This document shows positions 8,146 through 17,228 of a stretch of 64,000 bases of DNA, piece after piece. A program made the position numbers and the translations under genes. The DNA is from JBKEDF01 sp047975325 (GTDB lineage Bacteria > Pseudomonadota > Alphaproteobacteria > Rhodobacterales > Rhodobacteraceae): assembly GCA_047975325.1 (NCBI GenBank), contig JBKEDF010000056.1, positions 6,122 to 70,121 on the forward strand. Direction: 5' to 3'. The notes beneath the pieces were generated by a model, which did no database searches, was not told where the DNA came from, and worked only from the letters and a program-made list of their open reading frames with translations. The number at the start of each line of letters is the position of its first letter. The stretch's first letter is position 1.

Positions 8146-9673
8146 GCCGTCGCCCCAGATCTTCGAAAAGCCAGAAAAGCGCAAAGCTCAACCCCACCAG
8201 CAGCAAGGCGGCGGAGGCTGCGGTCTCCAGCCGGTAGGATCCCATCAGCTGCTTTACCAATAATGGCAGGGTTGGTTCCTGTTCTGCCGCGAAAAGTGTG
8301 ATCACCCCGAGATCCCCCATTGAAAAAGCTGCCGAAAGTCCTGCGGCAAAGCCCAGGGGCCGCGCCATCCGGGGTAATATAACCCAGCGCAGACGGGCAT
8401 ACCCCCCCATTGCAAGCGATTGGGCAAGCCGGGCATAGTCGGTCTCCAGTGCTTCCACCCCCGGTGCAAGGATACGAAAGGCGAAGGGAAGCGACAGCAA
8501 TGCATTGACCAGAACGGTTACCGGCAATGCCAGATCGGACGGCCGGATCAGCGGCTGCAGGATCAGGAAAAAACCGGTTCCGAGAACCAGCGCCGAGGCC
8601 GCCAGTGGCAGGGATGCCGCCAGTGAAAGCCAGCTACGCCCGCCCTTCGCCCAGGCCAGCGCCAGTACCAGCGCGGCCGTGACCGTCAGGGCTGTACTGC
8701 CCAGGGCCACCAGAACGGAACGCGTCGCCGCGGCCCAAACTGAAACGGGCAGGCCCGCCAACCCCGGAAGGCCCCGCATCACCACGGCGATCAACGGCAA
8801 GGCCACAAAAGTGGTCATCAGGATCAGCGCCAACATATCAAGCCATCTTGCAAGGCCCGGCGGCCCTTCCGGCCCACCCCGCACATCAAGCCCTGCCCCA
8901 AAGGTCGTGGGCAGCGCCAAGCGGCTTGCAAGCAGGAAGGCCATGGCACAAAGACCGAATTGTACCAGCGCCAGCCGGGCCGCGGCGATCAGATCGAAAT
9001 CAAGCCGCAGCGCCTGATAAATTGCCAGTTCCACCGTTGTGGCACGCGGTCCGCCCCCAAGCGTCAGCGCAACGGCAAAGCTTGTCAGGCAGATCGTGAA
9101 GACCACCAGCCCCGCCCCCGGCAGAACCCTGCGCAGCATCGGGATTTCGATATGGCGCCGGATATCACGGGATGAAAAACCCAGCGAGGCCGCAAGACGG
9201 AACCGTTCCGCCGGAATCGCCTGCCAACCCTGCAGCACGATCCGCACCACAAGCGGCAGGTTGAAAAAGACATGCGCCAGAATCACGCCCGGGATCCCAT
9301 AGATGGAAATGGCTGAAATCCCCAGAAACCCCAATCCCTGATTGACCCAGCCGGCACGGCCAAACACCGTGACCAGCCCTAAAACGGCAACGATAACCGG
9401 TAAAAGGAAAGGCGCCCCCAAAAGCGTTATCATCGCCTCGCGGCCCCGAAAACGGCGCCGGGCAAGGGCGCGGGCAACCGGCACGGCGAGAACCATCGAA
9501 AGCCCCGCCGAAAGTGCCGCTTGCCAAAGCGTGAAGCGCAGCGCCGCCAGATCGGACGGCGACAGGGAAAATCCCCCAAGCCGCAACCCGAGCGCGCCAA
9601 GCGGGGCCAGCAGCAGCACAAGGATCGTGACGGCCAGCCCCGCCGCGATCAGCGAGACAGCGCGGCCTGCCAT
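8132..9673 (-). CDS. thiP: Thiamine ABC transporter permease
   Basis: A 513-residue inner-membrane protein with about twelve predicted hydrophobic segments arranged as two fused permease halves, as in ThiP. EAA-type cytoplasmic loops that would contact ThiQ are seen near RFRLAASLGFSSRDI (first half) and YARLAQSLAMGGYARL (second half). It overlaps thiB by 25 bases upstream and thiQ by 14 bases downstream, which indicates a tightly coupled operon. Confidence 0.92.
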   Translation of the reverse strand: MAGRAVSLIAAGLAVTILVLLLAPLGALGLRLGGFSLSPSDLAALRFTLWQAALSAGLSMVLAVPVARALARRRFRGREAMITLLGAPFLLPVIVAVLGLVTVFGRAGWVNQGLGFLGISAISIYGIPGVILAHVFFNLPLVVRIVLQGWQAIPAERFRLAASLGFSSRDIRRHIEIPMLRRVLPGAGLVVFTICLTSFAVALTLGGGPRATTVELAIYQALRLDFDLIAAARLALVQFGLCAMAFLLASRLALPTTFGAGLDVRGGPEGPPGLARWLDMLALILMTTFVALPLIAVVMRGLPGLAGLPVSVWAAATRSVLVALGSTALTVTAALVLALAWAKGGRSWLSLAASLPLAASALVLGTGFFLILQPLIRPSDLALPVTVLVNALLSLPFAFRILAPGVEALETDYARLAQSLAMGGYARLRWVILPRMARPLGFAAGLSAAFSMGDLGVITLFAAEQEPTLPLLVKQLMGSYRLETAASAALLLVGLSFALFWLFEDLGRRHAQS

Positions 9674-10635
9674 TCGGCCAATGCCTCATCGCGGATGGTG
9701 GCAGCTTCCTCACTGGAAAACAGCAGGGATTTTTCAGGCCGGGCCAACGTTTCGTAACCTTCCGGCAGTCCCTTTCCGGACAGATGGGCAGGATACATCC
9801 AGTTGGTCAGCGGAATGACCGATTGAAAGGCCTCGGTTTCCATGAAGGCAAGGAATTGATCGGCCAGTTCCGGTTGCGGTGCGGCAGCCAGTTTTCCGAC
9901 CAGTTCCACCTGCATGTAATGCCCTTCGGCAAAAATGGCCGCAGCTTTGCTGTCGTCCTTTTCGGCAATCAGGTGATAGGCCGGGGAGGTGGTATAGGAC
10001 AGCGCCATATCCACCTCTCCGGCCGTGAACATGCCATAGGCTTCCGACCAACTGGGGGTAATGGTCAGGATATTGTCGGAAAGCGCCGCCCAGATTTCCT
10101 CCGCGCGGGGACCATAGGCGGCCTTTACCCACATCAGCAGGCTCAGCCCCGGGGTGGAGGAACGCGGATCCTGAATGACGATCTTCAGATCGGATGCGGC
10201 AAGTGCCTCGAAACTATCGGGCGGTTCGGGCAATATTGCCTTGTCATAGACAAAGGCCAGCCAACTCCAGTCGAAAGGCCGGAAAAGCGGGTCCTCGAAG
10301 GGAACCGGCAGATCACTTTGTGATGGACGGCCATGCGGCGCGAACAATCCGGACTCCCTTGCGGCCGAAGTCAGGTTGGTATCGAGCCCGAGGACGAGCG
10401 AGGCTTCCGAACGTGCCCCTTCAAGTTTGAGCCGCGCAACAAGGGCCGCCCCATCACCTGCCCCGACAAAGCGCAGATCGCAGTTGCATTCGGCCTCGAA
10501 GGCGGTTTCCCAGGCCGGGCCGGGCCCCCATTCGGATGTAATACTGTCATAGGTCAACACGGTCAGCACGGGCGTTTCAGCCGCTGCCATTGTGGCAGTG
10601 ACCGCGAAACCCAGCGCGAGGAACGGATGTTTCAT
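9649..10635 (-). CDS. thiB: Thiamine ABC transporter substrate-binding protein
   Basis: A 328-residue periplasmic binding protein. It begins with a signal peptide (FLALGFAVTATMAAAE) and continues with VLTVLTYDSITSEWGPG, the typical ThiB opening. ECNCDLRFV and the tryptophan-rich SEAYGMFTAGEVDMALSYTTSPAYH region are also typical. It captures thiamine, thiamine phosphate or TPP and delivers it to ThiPQ. It is the first gene of thiBPQ, directly downstream of a TPP riboswitch. Confidence 0.92.
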   Translation of the reverse strand: MKHPFLALGFAVTATMAAAETPVLTVLTYDSITSEWGPGPAWETAFEAECNCDLRFVGAGDGAALVARLKLEGARSEASLVLGLDTNLTSAARESGLFAPHGRPSQSDLPVPFEDPLFRPFDWSWLAFVYDKAILPEPPDSFEALAASDLKIVIQDPRSSTPGLSLLMWVKAAYGPRAEEIWAALSDNILTITPSWSEAYGMFTAGEVDMALSYTTSPAYHLIAEKDDSKAAAIFAEGHYMQVELVGKLAAAPQPELADQFLAFMETEAFQSVIPLTNWMYPAHLSGKGLPEGYETLARPEKSLLFSSEEAATIRDEALAEWQAALSR

Positions 10636-10684
10636 GTCATCTCTCCATCTGCGACGGGCGGAGTCGGGATGGATAGACCATTCA

Positions 10685-10772
10685 CCTTCCCTCCGCCGGT
10701 ATAATCCGGTTCAGGTTCGACGGGTTCGCGGGTTTTACCCGCATCTCAGCCGTTCGCACGGCACCCCGAGGT
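10685..10772 (-). promoter_or_regulatory. TPP riboswitch (THI element)
   Basis: Read on the minus strand the segment begins CTCGGGGTGCCG, then carries CTGAGAT, a GGGTAAAACCC hairpin, GAACCTGAACCGG and ends CCGGCGGAGGGAAG. These are the conserved pyrimidine-sensor and pyrophosphate-sensor blocks of the thiamine pyrophosphate aptamer. It ends about 50 bases before thiB, so TPP should repress expression of thiBPQ. The short distance to the start codon suggests control of translation, though a small terminator cannot be excluded. Confidence 0.95.
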
Positions 10773-10877
10773 TCTTGCAGGATAACGCAATGCACTCCGG
10801 CCGCAAGGGCCATTTCCATTCGCATGATCAACCGACCCGGCAAGCGCCCCTGCCCCGCCCCATGATATGAAGGCAGA

Positions 10878-11690
10878 TTATTGCGTGGCTTGTTCGACGG
10901 CCACGGTCACATCCAGGCTTTCCTGCCCTTCGCCGCGTGCGACGCCACGGATCGGAGCCGCCTCCTGCGCATTGCGTCCCGAACCAAGACGGATATAGCG
11001 ATCATCGGGGCAACAGCGATTGGCTGGATCGAAACCGACCCAACCCAACCCCTCAATCCAGATTTCCGCCCAGGCATGGCTGGCCTCATGGGGGGCACCA
11101 TCCCCGGTCGCATGCAGATAGCCCGATACGTAGCGCGCCGGAAGTCCGGCAGCCAGGGCCACGGCAATCAGCGCATGGGCGTGATCCTGACAGACACCTT
11201 CGCCAAGGGAAAGCGCCTCTGCCGCCGTGGTATGGGCTTCCGTCACCCCCGGCCGGTAGGCAATCGCATCGGCCACGGCCCCCGACAGGCGATGTGCGGC
11301 CTCCAGTGTTCCTTCCGCGCCTTCCGCCACCACCGCCAGTTCATTCAGGGCAACATCGGCATGGGTGGCGGGCGTTTCCTCCAGATAGTAAAGCGGTGGC
11401 ACGGTTTCACGATGCCCGCGCAGGACCCCCGCCAGATCGGATGTTTCCACCTGTCCCGTGACGCGCACCTCGATATCCGTCAGCGGGCCAATCACGGACC
11501 ATCCCTGAACCCGATCACCCGCGCCGTCGCGAAATTCACCCCCCCTGACCCCATCCGTCACCGTGATCTGCCAATCGAGAAGGCGTTGACCATCAAAGGC
11601 GGATGGTGTCATGCGGTGGCTTTGAACCACGGCGCGCACGGGTTGGTCATAATGATATCGGGTCATGTGGTCGACTGTGAGCAACATCAC
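10878..11690 (-). CDS. Transglutaminase-like cysteine protease family protein
   Basis: A 270-residue protein with the N-terminal beta domain common to bacterial transglutaminase-like proteins (HMTRYHYDQPV, then SHRMTP) and a core with the full catalytic triad. Cys lies in GVCQDHAHA (about residue 168), His in SHAWAEIWIE (about 208) and Asp in GWVGFDPAN. It overlaps the alpha-E gene by 4 bases. In this gene set the family is thought to act as a peptidase or amidase on a product of the ATP-grasp protein; that role is a published genomic prediction, not proven here. Confidence 0.85.
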   Translation of the reverse strand: MMLLTVDHMTRYHYDQPVRAVVQSHRMTPSAFDGQRLLDWQITVTDGVRGGEFRDGAGDRVQGWSVIGPLTDIEVRVTGQVETSDLAGVLRGHRETVPPLYYLEETPATHADVALNELAVVAEGAEGTLEAAHRLSGAVADAIAYRPGVTEAHTTAAEALSLGEGVCQDHAHALIAVALAAGLPARYVSGYLHATGDGAPHEASHAWAEIWIEGLGWVGFDPANRCCPDDRYIRLGSGRNAQEAAPIRGVARGEGQESLDVTVAVEQATQ

Positions 11691-12637
11691 CGTATATCCC
11701 CGCTCAGGTAGGATTCGTGGACTGCATTGCCCAATGCCGCATTTTCCCTGATGAAGCGCGTAAGGAATTCATGCAGCCCTTCGTCGAAGACGTCTTCGGC
11801 CGTAAGTTTGGAAAGCTGCTGCAGCAAGGCACCCGCCTGCGCCTGTGCAGCTGTTGAACGCCCATACCCTTTGGACAGGCGCCCCAGATGAAGATTGGCC
11901 TCATCGATACAGGTGACCAGCGAACGCGGGCATTGCGGATTGAGGATCAGGAAATGCGCGATCTTGGCTGCGGTGATATCGCCACCATAGGCCCAGTGAA
12001 AGGCACGATGCAGCGATAACGCACGTAGCAGCGTCGTCCATTGGTAATTATCAAGCCCCGAGCCCACAAATTCCACCCTTGGCAGCAGGACGTAATATTT
12101 CACATCCACAAGCCGTGCCGTATTATCCGCCCGTTCGATCAGATAGCCGAGATTGAGAAAATCCCAGCCATCCTTGCGTAATTGCGTCCCCTCAATCGCG
12201 CCCCGCACCAGCGCGGCCTGCCGCATGGTCCAGTCGCTCAGTTGCGATTGGTCCAGTTCACTGCGTTCGGTCCGTTCAAGCTGACGCAATTCCTGAAAGG
12301 CACTGTTGAGCGCATCCCAGACCTGCCGCGTCAATGCGGTGCGCACGATCCGCGCATTTTCGCGGGCCTGCGAAATGCAACTGGCAACCGATGCCGGATT
12401 ATCCCGATCGAAGAAAAGATGGCTTTCGAGGTTCCGTTGCACCGGGTCACCGTATTTCTGCGCAAAGGCGTCCGACGTCCCGGAGGCCTGAAGCAGACTG
12501 TCCCATTCGTTGCGGTACCCGTGGGCCGACGGGATCAATGTGATCCGCGCACCAACTTCCAGCAGCCGTGCTGCAGTTTCGGCACGTTCCATGTAGCGGG
12601 CGATCCAGAAAAGATTATCTGCAGTTCTGCTCAGCAT
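11687..12637 (-). CDS. Alpha-E domain protein (COG2307)
   Basis: An approximately 316-residue all-helical protein starting MLSRTADNLFWIARYMERAE, the hallmark of the alpha-E family. YLIERADNTARLVDVKYYVLLP (about residue 165) and FHWAYGGDITAAKIAHFLILN are also typical. The molecular role is unknown; it nearly always accompanies a circularly permuted ATP-grasp protein. ATG 12637 follows GGAG by 8 bases. It sits 4 bases after the ATP-grasp stop codon and overlaps the transglutaminase gene. Confidence 0.88.
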   Translation of the reverse strand: MLSRTADNLFWIARYMERAETAARLLEVGARITLIPSAHGYRNEWDSLLQASGTSDAFAQKYGDPVQRNLESHLFFDRDNPASVASCISQARENARIVRTALTRQVWDALNSAFQELRQLERTERSELDQSQLSDWTMRQAALVRGAIEGTQLRKDGWDFLNLGYLIERADNTARLVDVKYYVLLPRVEFVGSGLDNYQWTTLLRALSLHRAFHWAYGGDITAAKIAHFLILNPQCPRSLVTCIDEANLHLGRLSKGYGRSTAAQAQAGALLQQLSKLTAEDVFDEGLHEFLTRFIRENAALGNAVHESYLSGDIR

Positions 12638-12641
12638 GGTT

Positions 12642-14066
12642 TCACTCCGCGAGAACCCAGGTGTCCTTGACCCCGCCACCCTGACTGGAATTCACCACCA
12701 GGGAGCCTTCGGTCAATGCAACACGTGTCAGCCCACCGGGCACAAGTTCAATCCGTTCGCCGACCAGGCAATAGGGGCGCAGATCCACGTGACGGGGTGC
12801 GATCCCCTCTTCCACAAAGGTTGGCGTTGTCGAAAGCGACAGCGTCGGCTGGGCAATGTAATTGCCCGGGCGCGCAAGGATACGTTCGCGAAAGGCCTCA
12901 ATCTGTTCCCGGGTCGATTTCGGCCCCACCAGCATCCCGTAACCGCCGGAGCCATGCACCTCCTTCACCACCAGATCGCCGAGATTGCCAAGCACATGGG
13001 ACAGATCATCGGGCTTGCCGCATTGCCAGGTCGGGACATTGTTCAGGATAGGCTCCTCCCCCAGGTAAAACCGGACCATTTCCGGCACAAAGGTATAGAC
13101 TGCCTTGTCATCGGCCACACCCGCGCCGGGGGCCGAACAGATACTGACCCCGCCAGAACGATAGACATCCATCAACCCCGGTACGCCCAGCATGCTGTCG
13201 GGGCGGAAACAAAGTGGGTCGATGAAGGCATCGTCGATCCGGCGATAGATTACATCCACCCGTTTTGGCCCCTCCGTCGTGCGCATCCAGACGAATTCAC
13301 CTTCGACAAACAGATCCTGCCCCTCAACCAGTTCCACCCCCATTAGATCGGCCAGAAAGGAGTGTTCATAATAGGCAGAATTGAAATGCCCCGGCGTCAG
13401 GATCACCACGACAGGTTCGCCCTCGCATTTCGTCGGGGCGACGGAGGCCAGGGTCTGGCGCAGGAGTTCCGGATAGCTTTCCACCGGCGCGATGCGGTTT
13501 TCCCGGAAAAGTCCGGGAAACATCCGCATCATGATTTCGCGGTTTTCCAGCATGTAGGAAACCCCCGACGGCGTGCGGCAATTATCTTCGAGCACGAAAA
13601 ATTCATCCGGGCCGGTGCGCACCAGATCGATCCCGACGATATGGGAATAGACCCCCTTGGCGGGCACAATCCCCGCCACTGCCCGTTCGAAAGCCTCATT
13701 GCGATAGACAAGTTCCGCCGGGATCCGACCGGCGCGCACAATTTCACCGCGCGCATAGATATCGGACAGAAAGGCGTTGAGCGCACGCGCGCGCTGCTTG
13801 ATACCGCGTTCCAGCCGTGCCCATTCCATGCCGGTAAAGACACGGGGGAACATGTCAAAGGGAATAAGGCGGTCGGGATCCCCGCCTTCGCCATAGACCG
13901 CGAAGGTGATGCCGATACGCCGGAACAGGTCTTCCGCTTCGGCCTGTTTCATCTGCCGCAATCCTGCCGGCATCCGGCTTACCCAGTCGCCCAGCTGCGC
14001 ATAAGGTTCGCGCACCCGGTCACCATCATACATCTCGTTGAAATAACTGACCAAGCGTATCCCCAT
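12642..14066 (-). CDS. Circularly permuted ATP-grasp protein (COG2308)
   Basis: A 474-residue protein with the family markers FNEMYDGDRVREPY (residues 9-22), FDMFPRV (about 69), SHIVGIDLVRTGPDEFFVLEDNCRTPSGVSYMLE broken over residues 140-174, and VVKEVHGSGGYGM (about 380). Circularly permuted ATP-grasp enzymes are predicted to form peptide or amide bonds by way of acyl phosphates. It is the first gene of a three-gene operon with alpha-E and transglutaminase proteins. ATG 14066 has only a weak ribosome site; a downstream ATG at 14033 is possible. Confidence 0.88.
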   Translation of the reverse strand: MGIRLVSYFNEMYDGDRVREPYAQLGDWVSRMPAGLRQMKQAEAEDLFRRIGITFAVYGEGGDPDRLIPFDMFPRVFTGMEWARLERGIKQRARALNAFLSDIYARGEIVRAGRIPAELVYRNEAFERAVAGIVPAKGVYSHIVGIDLVRTGPDEFFVLEDNCRTPSGVSYMLENREIMMRMFPGLFRENRIAPVESYPELLRQTLASVAPTKCEGEPVVVILTPGHFNSAYYEHSFLADLMGVELVEGQDLFVEGEFVWMRTTEGPKRVDVIYRRIDDAFIDPLCFRPDSMLGVPGLMDVYRSGGVSICSAPGAGVADDKAVYTFVPEMVRFYLGEEPILNNVPTWQCGKPDDLSHVLGNLGDLVVKEVHGSGGYGMLVGPKSTREQIEAFRERILARPGNYIAQPTLSLSTTPTFVEEGIAPRHVDLRPYCLVGERIELVPGGLTRVALTEGSLVVNSSQGGGVKDTWVLAE

Positions 14067-14170
14067 CGCTTCCGCAGCGCCGAATTCCCCCCGCGCCGTT
14101 CCGGTTCCAGTAAATCAGTGAAGTTCGCCGGAGGGAAGCATCCCGCAACGATATTCCGTCCTGTCACCTG

Positions 14171-14620
14171 TCAATCGCGCAGGATTTCCTCAAGACGACG
14201 TTCTTCTGCCTCACTAAGAGGCGGATCGGTGGCGACAGTACCGCGACGACGGCGGATATAGGCAAAGGCGGTCAGCCCGCCAACCAGCAGCATCGCCGGG
14301 CCCGCCGCCCACAGGAACATGTTCATGCCATCGCGTCGCGGGTTCAGCAGCACATATTCACCATAGCGGTCGGTCACGAAATCGACCACCTCGGCATTGC
14401 TGTCCCCCTCCAGCAGCCTTTCCCGGACCAGGAGCCGCAGATCCCGTGCAAGCCCGGCATTGCTGTCATCTATATTTTCGTTCCGGCAGACAAGGCAGCG
14501 CAGATCCTTGGAAATCTCCCGCGCGCGGGCCTCCAGTGCCGGATCGGGCAGGATTTCATCCGGCTGTACGGCAAGGACAGGACCGGCCACCAGAAGGAGG
14601 ATGAGAAACAGGCGTTTCAT
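14171..14620 (-). CDS. ccmH: Cytochrome c maturation protein CcmH/Ccl2
   Basis: A 149-residue membrane-anchored thiol protein. It has a signal/anchor (LFLILLLVAGPVLA), the redox motif LRCLVCRNENI at about residues 40-50, and one transmembrane helix (WAAGPAMLLVGGLTAFAYI) near the end. It keeps the CxxCH cysteines of apocytochrome c reduced for haem ligation with CcmF. Its ATG overlaps the ccmF stop by 4 bases. Confidence 0.93.
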   Translation of the reverse strand: MKRLFLILLLVAGPVLAVQPDEILPDPALEARAREISKDLRCLVCRNENIDDSNAGLARDLRLLVRERLLEGDSNAEVVDFVTDRYGEYVLLNPRRDGMNMFLWAAGPAMLLVGGLTAFAYIRRRRGTVATDPPLSEAEERRLEEILRD

Positions 14621-16593
14621 TCCGCTGCCACCGGTTTTGCGGGGGCCCGACGCGCGCCGGCAGCCACACGAAAGCGCCGGTCAGCCAGGCTGATCAACCC
14701 GCCCAGGGCCATCAGGATCGCGCCACCCCAGATCCAGTTGGCAAAAGGTTTGTAATAGCTGCGAAGCGCCCAGGACCCATTTGCCTGCCGGTCGCCCACC
14801 ACCAGATAGATATCACGCAGGAAACCATAATCGATGGCGGCTTCGGTCGTGGGCATGCCCGCAACGGGGTAGATCCGCTTTTCGGGAAAGAGCGTTGCAA
14901 CCTTCCGGCCATTGCGGGAAACCTCCATCCGGGCGCGGGTGGAAAGATAATTCGGGCCTTCGATTTCGGCAACCTCGGCCAGGGTGATCGTATAGCCCTT
15001 CAGATCAAAACTCTCACCAGAATGAACGGTACGGATATCCTCCATTTCCCAGGCAAGCATCGCGGCGCAGGCAAAACAGGTGACGCCAAGCCCGGCATGG
15101 GAAATCGCCTTGCCCCAATCCGCGCGTGTCAGCCGGCGCAGCCGGGAAAGCCGCCCGGAAAGGCCGCCTCGTCCCGTGCGTGACCACAGATCCCTGAATG
15201 CGCCGATCACGACCCAGACACCAAGCGCCAGCCCGACCGGGCCAAGCGCGGAACGCCCGGTCTGCACCGCAAAGGCCAGTGCCGCCAGTGCCAGTGCCAA
15301 TATCGCGATCGGAACCAGAAGCCGCATGGCCGGACGAAGTCGCGCACGTTTCCACGGCAGCATCGCCCCGACCGGAAGAATCAGACAGATCCCGACCATG
15401 AAAGGGGTAAAGGCCGCATTGAAAAACGGCGCACCAACCGAAAGTTTCTGTGCCCAGGCCATTTCCGCAACCAGTGGCCAGATCGTTCCGACAAAAACCA
15501 CGAAACAGGCCACGGTCAGCAGCAGATTATTCGCCACAAGCGCACTTTCGCGGCTGATTGGCGCAAAGACACCCTTGGCCTCAAGCACCCCGGCGCGGAA
15601 AGCGAAAAGCGTCAGCGCCCCACCCATGAAAAAGGCAAGGATCGCCAGGATGAACACACCGCGTTCAGGATCGTTGGCAAAGGCATGAACGGAGGTCAGT
15701 ACGCCGGACCGGACAATGAAAGTACCGATCAGCGAAAACCCGAAGGCAAGGATGGCCAACAGGATTGTCCAGGCTTTCAATGCTTCGCGCTTTTCGACCA
15801 CGATAGCGGAATGCAGAAGTGCCGCCGCGATCAGCCAGGGCATGAATGAGGCGTTTTCCACCGGATCCCAGAACCAGAATCCGCCCCAGCCAAGCTCATA
15901 ATAGGCCCACCAACTGCCCAGGGCGATCCCGATGGTCAGGAAGACCCAGGCAGCCAATGTCCAGGGACGCACCCAGCGGCCCCAGGCCGCATCCACCCGG
16001 CCTTCCATCAACGCGGCCACCGCAAAGGAAAAGGTTACCGACAACCCAACATAGCCGAGATAGAGAAAGGGGGGATGAAAGGCGAGGCCCGGATCCTGCA
16101 ACAGCGGGTTCAGATCCTCCCCGTCAAAGGGCGGTACTGCCATGCGCAGGAAGGGGTTGGAGGTCAGGAGCATGAAGGTCAGGAAAGCAACACCGATCGC
16201 CCCCTGTACCCCCAGAACCCGGGCGCGAAGCCTGGGCGGCAACCCACCCCCGAAACCGGCCACAGCCGCCCCGAAAATCGCAAGGATCAGCGTCCAGAGG
16301 AGCAATGACCCCTCATGATTGCCCCAGGTGCCGGTGATCTTGTAAAGCATGGGCTTCAGCGTATGGGAGTTTTCCACCACCAGCCGGACGGAAAAATCGG
16401 AGCTTACAAAGGCATAGGTCAATGCGGCAAAGCTGAAACTGATCAGGATGACCTGCAACAGGGCAGCGGGTTCGGCCACGGCCATCCAGCCCGGCCAGCG
16501 CCTTGCTGTTCCCACCAGCGGCATGACCGTCTGGATCAGCGCCACGCAAAGCGCAAGGATCAAGGCGAAATGTCCCAGTTCGACAATCATCAT
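14617..16593 (-). CDS. ccmF: Haem lyase CcmF/Ccl1
   Basis: A 658-residue polytopic membrane protein that attaches haem to periplasmic apocytochromes c. The tryptophan-rich WWD haem-handling motif WGGFWFWDPVENASFMPWL is at about residues 230-250. ITGTWGNHEGSLLLW and LLQDPGLAFHPPFLYLGYVG are also diagnostic. The operon continues into ccmH with a 4-base overlap. The other ccm genes are not in the window. The true start may be the second Met. Confidence 0.95.
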   Translation of the reverse strand: MMIVELGHFALILALCVALIQTVMPLVGTARRWPGWMAVAEPAALLQVILISFSFAALTYAFVSSDFSVRLVVENSHTLKPMLYKITGTWGNHEGSLLLWTLILAIFGAAVAGFGGGLPPRLRARVLGVQGAIGVAFLTFMLLTSNPFLRMAVPPFDGEDLNPLLQDPGLAFHPPFLYLGYVGLSVTFSFAVAALMEGRVDAAWGRWVRPWTLAAWVFLTIGIALGSWWAYYELGWGGFWFWDPVENASFMPWLIAAALLHSAIVVEKREALKAWTILLAILAFGFSLIGTFIVRSGVLTSVHAFANDPERGVFILAILAFFMGGALTLFAFRAGVLEAKGVFAPISRESALVANNLLLTVACFVVFVGTIWPLVAEMAWAQKLSVGAPFFNAAFTPFMVGICLILPVGAMLPWKRARLRPAMRLLVPIAILALALAALAFAVQTGRSALGPVGLALGVWVVIGAFRDLWSRTGRGGLSGRLSRLRRLTRADWGKAISHAGLGVTCFACAAMLAWEMEDIRTVHSGESFDLKGYTITLAEVAEIEGPNYLSTRARMEVSRNGRKVATLFPEKRIYPVAGMPTTEAAIDYGFLRDIYLVVGDRQANGSWALRSYYKPFANWIWGGAILMALGGLISLADRRFRVAAGARRAPAKPVAAE

Positions 16594-16732
16594 GGCTCCC
16601 GTTTGCGGCCCGGTTGCTTGCTTCGCCCCAGGTTAAACGGGATTGCCGACAGGGCCAATGGGGATACGCCGGAGGAATGCGGAACATTATCACGTTCCCG
16701 TGCCCACATTCGGTGCGACCATCCCCTGCCGT

Positions 16733-17002
16733 TCAATGCAGCCGGAATTCCCCGACCACATTGCGCCATTGCCCGGGCGCGATCAGCTTTCGATGGGTAA
16801 ATCGGACGGAATGGAGCGGACCTTCGATCTTTTTTTGCCAGAATTCGATAAAATCAAAGAGCTTCGGATAGTCAGGTGCCAGATCATATTCCTGCCAGAT
16901 ATAGCTGTTCAACACATGGTGATAGTCGGGCAGACGATAATAGAATTCCGCCGTCGTCAGACCATAGCCCTGAAGCATGAGTTCGGTTTCTCTGGGTTCC
17001 AT
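16733..17002 (-). CDS. usg: Usg family small protein
   Basis: An 89-residue protein with the Usg signature: MLQGYGLTTAEFYYRLPDYHH, then YIWQEYDLAPDYPKLFDFIEFW and RFTHRKLIAPGQW. Usg was first seen beside trpF in Caulobacter; its function is unknown. ATG 17002 follows GAGG by 6 bases and is preferred over a longer frame to 17020. Here it stands alone between ccmF and the divergent gyrA. Confidence 0.85.
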   Translation of the reverse strand: MEPRETELMLQGYGLTTAEFYYRLPDYHHVLNSYIWQEYDLAPDYPKLFDFIEFWQKKIEGPLHSVRFTHRKLIAPGQWRNVVGEFRLH

Positions 17003-17133
17003 TTTGGGCCTCGATTGCAAACCTCATGAATCGAGCATGTCATGGCCTGGTTTATTTTCAATAAAAACAAAATATTGCTGTTTTCGGCCTCAATCCTGCA
17101 GACATGACCCGATAACAGTGGGAATAGGCGGCA

Positions 17134-17163
17134 TTGCACCCATTATACTGTATGGTCTATAGT
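17134..17163 (+). promoter_or_regulatory. Candidate sigma-70 promoter for gyrA
   Basis: TTGCAC (17134-17139) and TATAGT (17158-17163) are separated by 18 bases and lie about 65 bases upstream of the gyrA GTG. The -10 box matches consensus at five of six positions; the -35 is weaker. Judged by eye only. Confidence 0.4.
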
Positions 17164-17228
17164 CCGGCAAACCAGATCTTGGGGGATGGCAATGGCACCC
17201 CGGGGCCATAGCGGAAAGAGCAGCCGAC

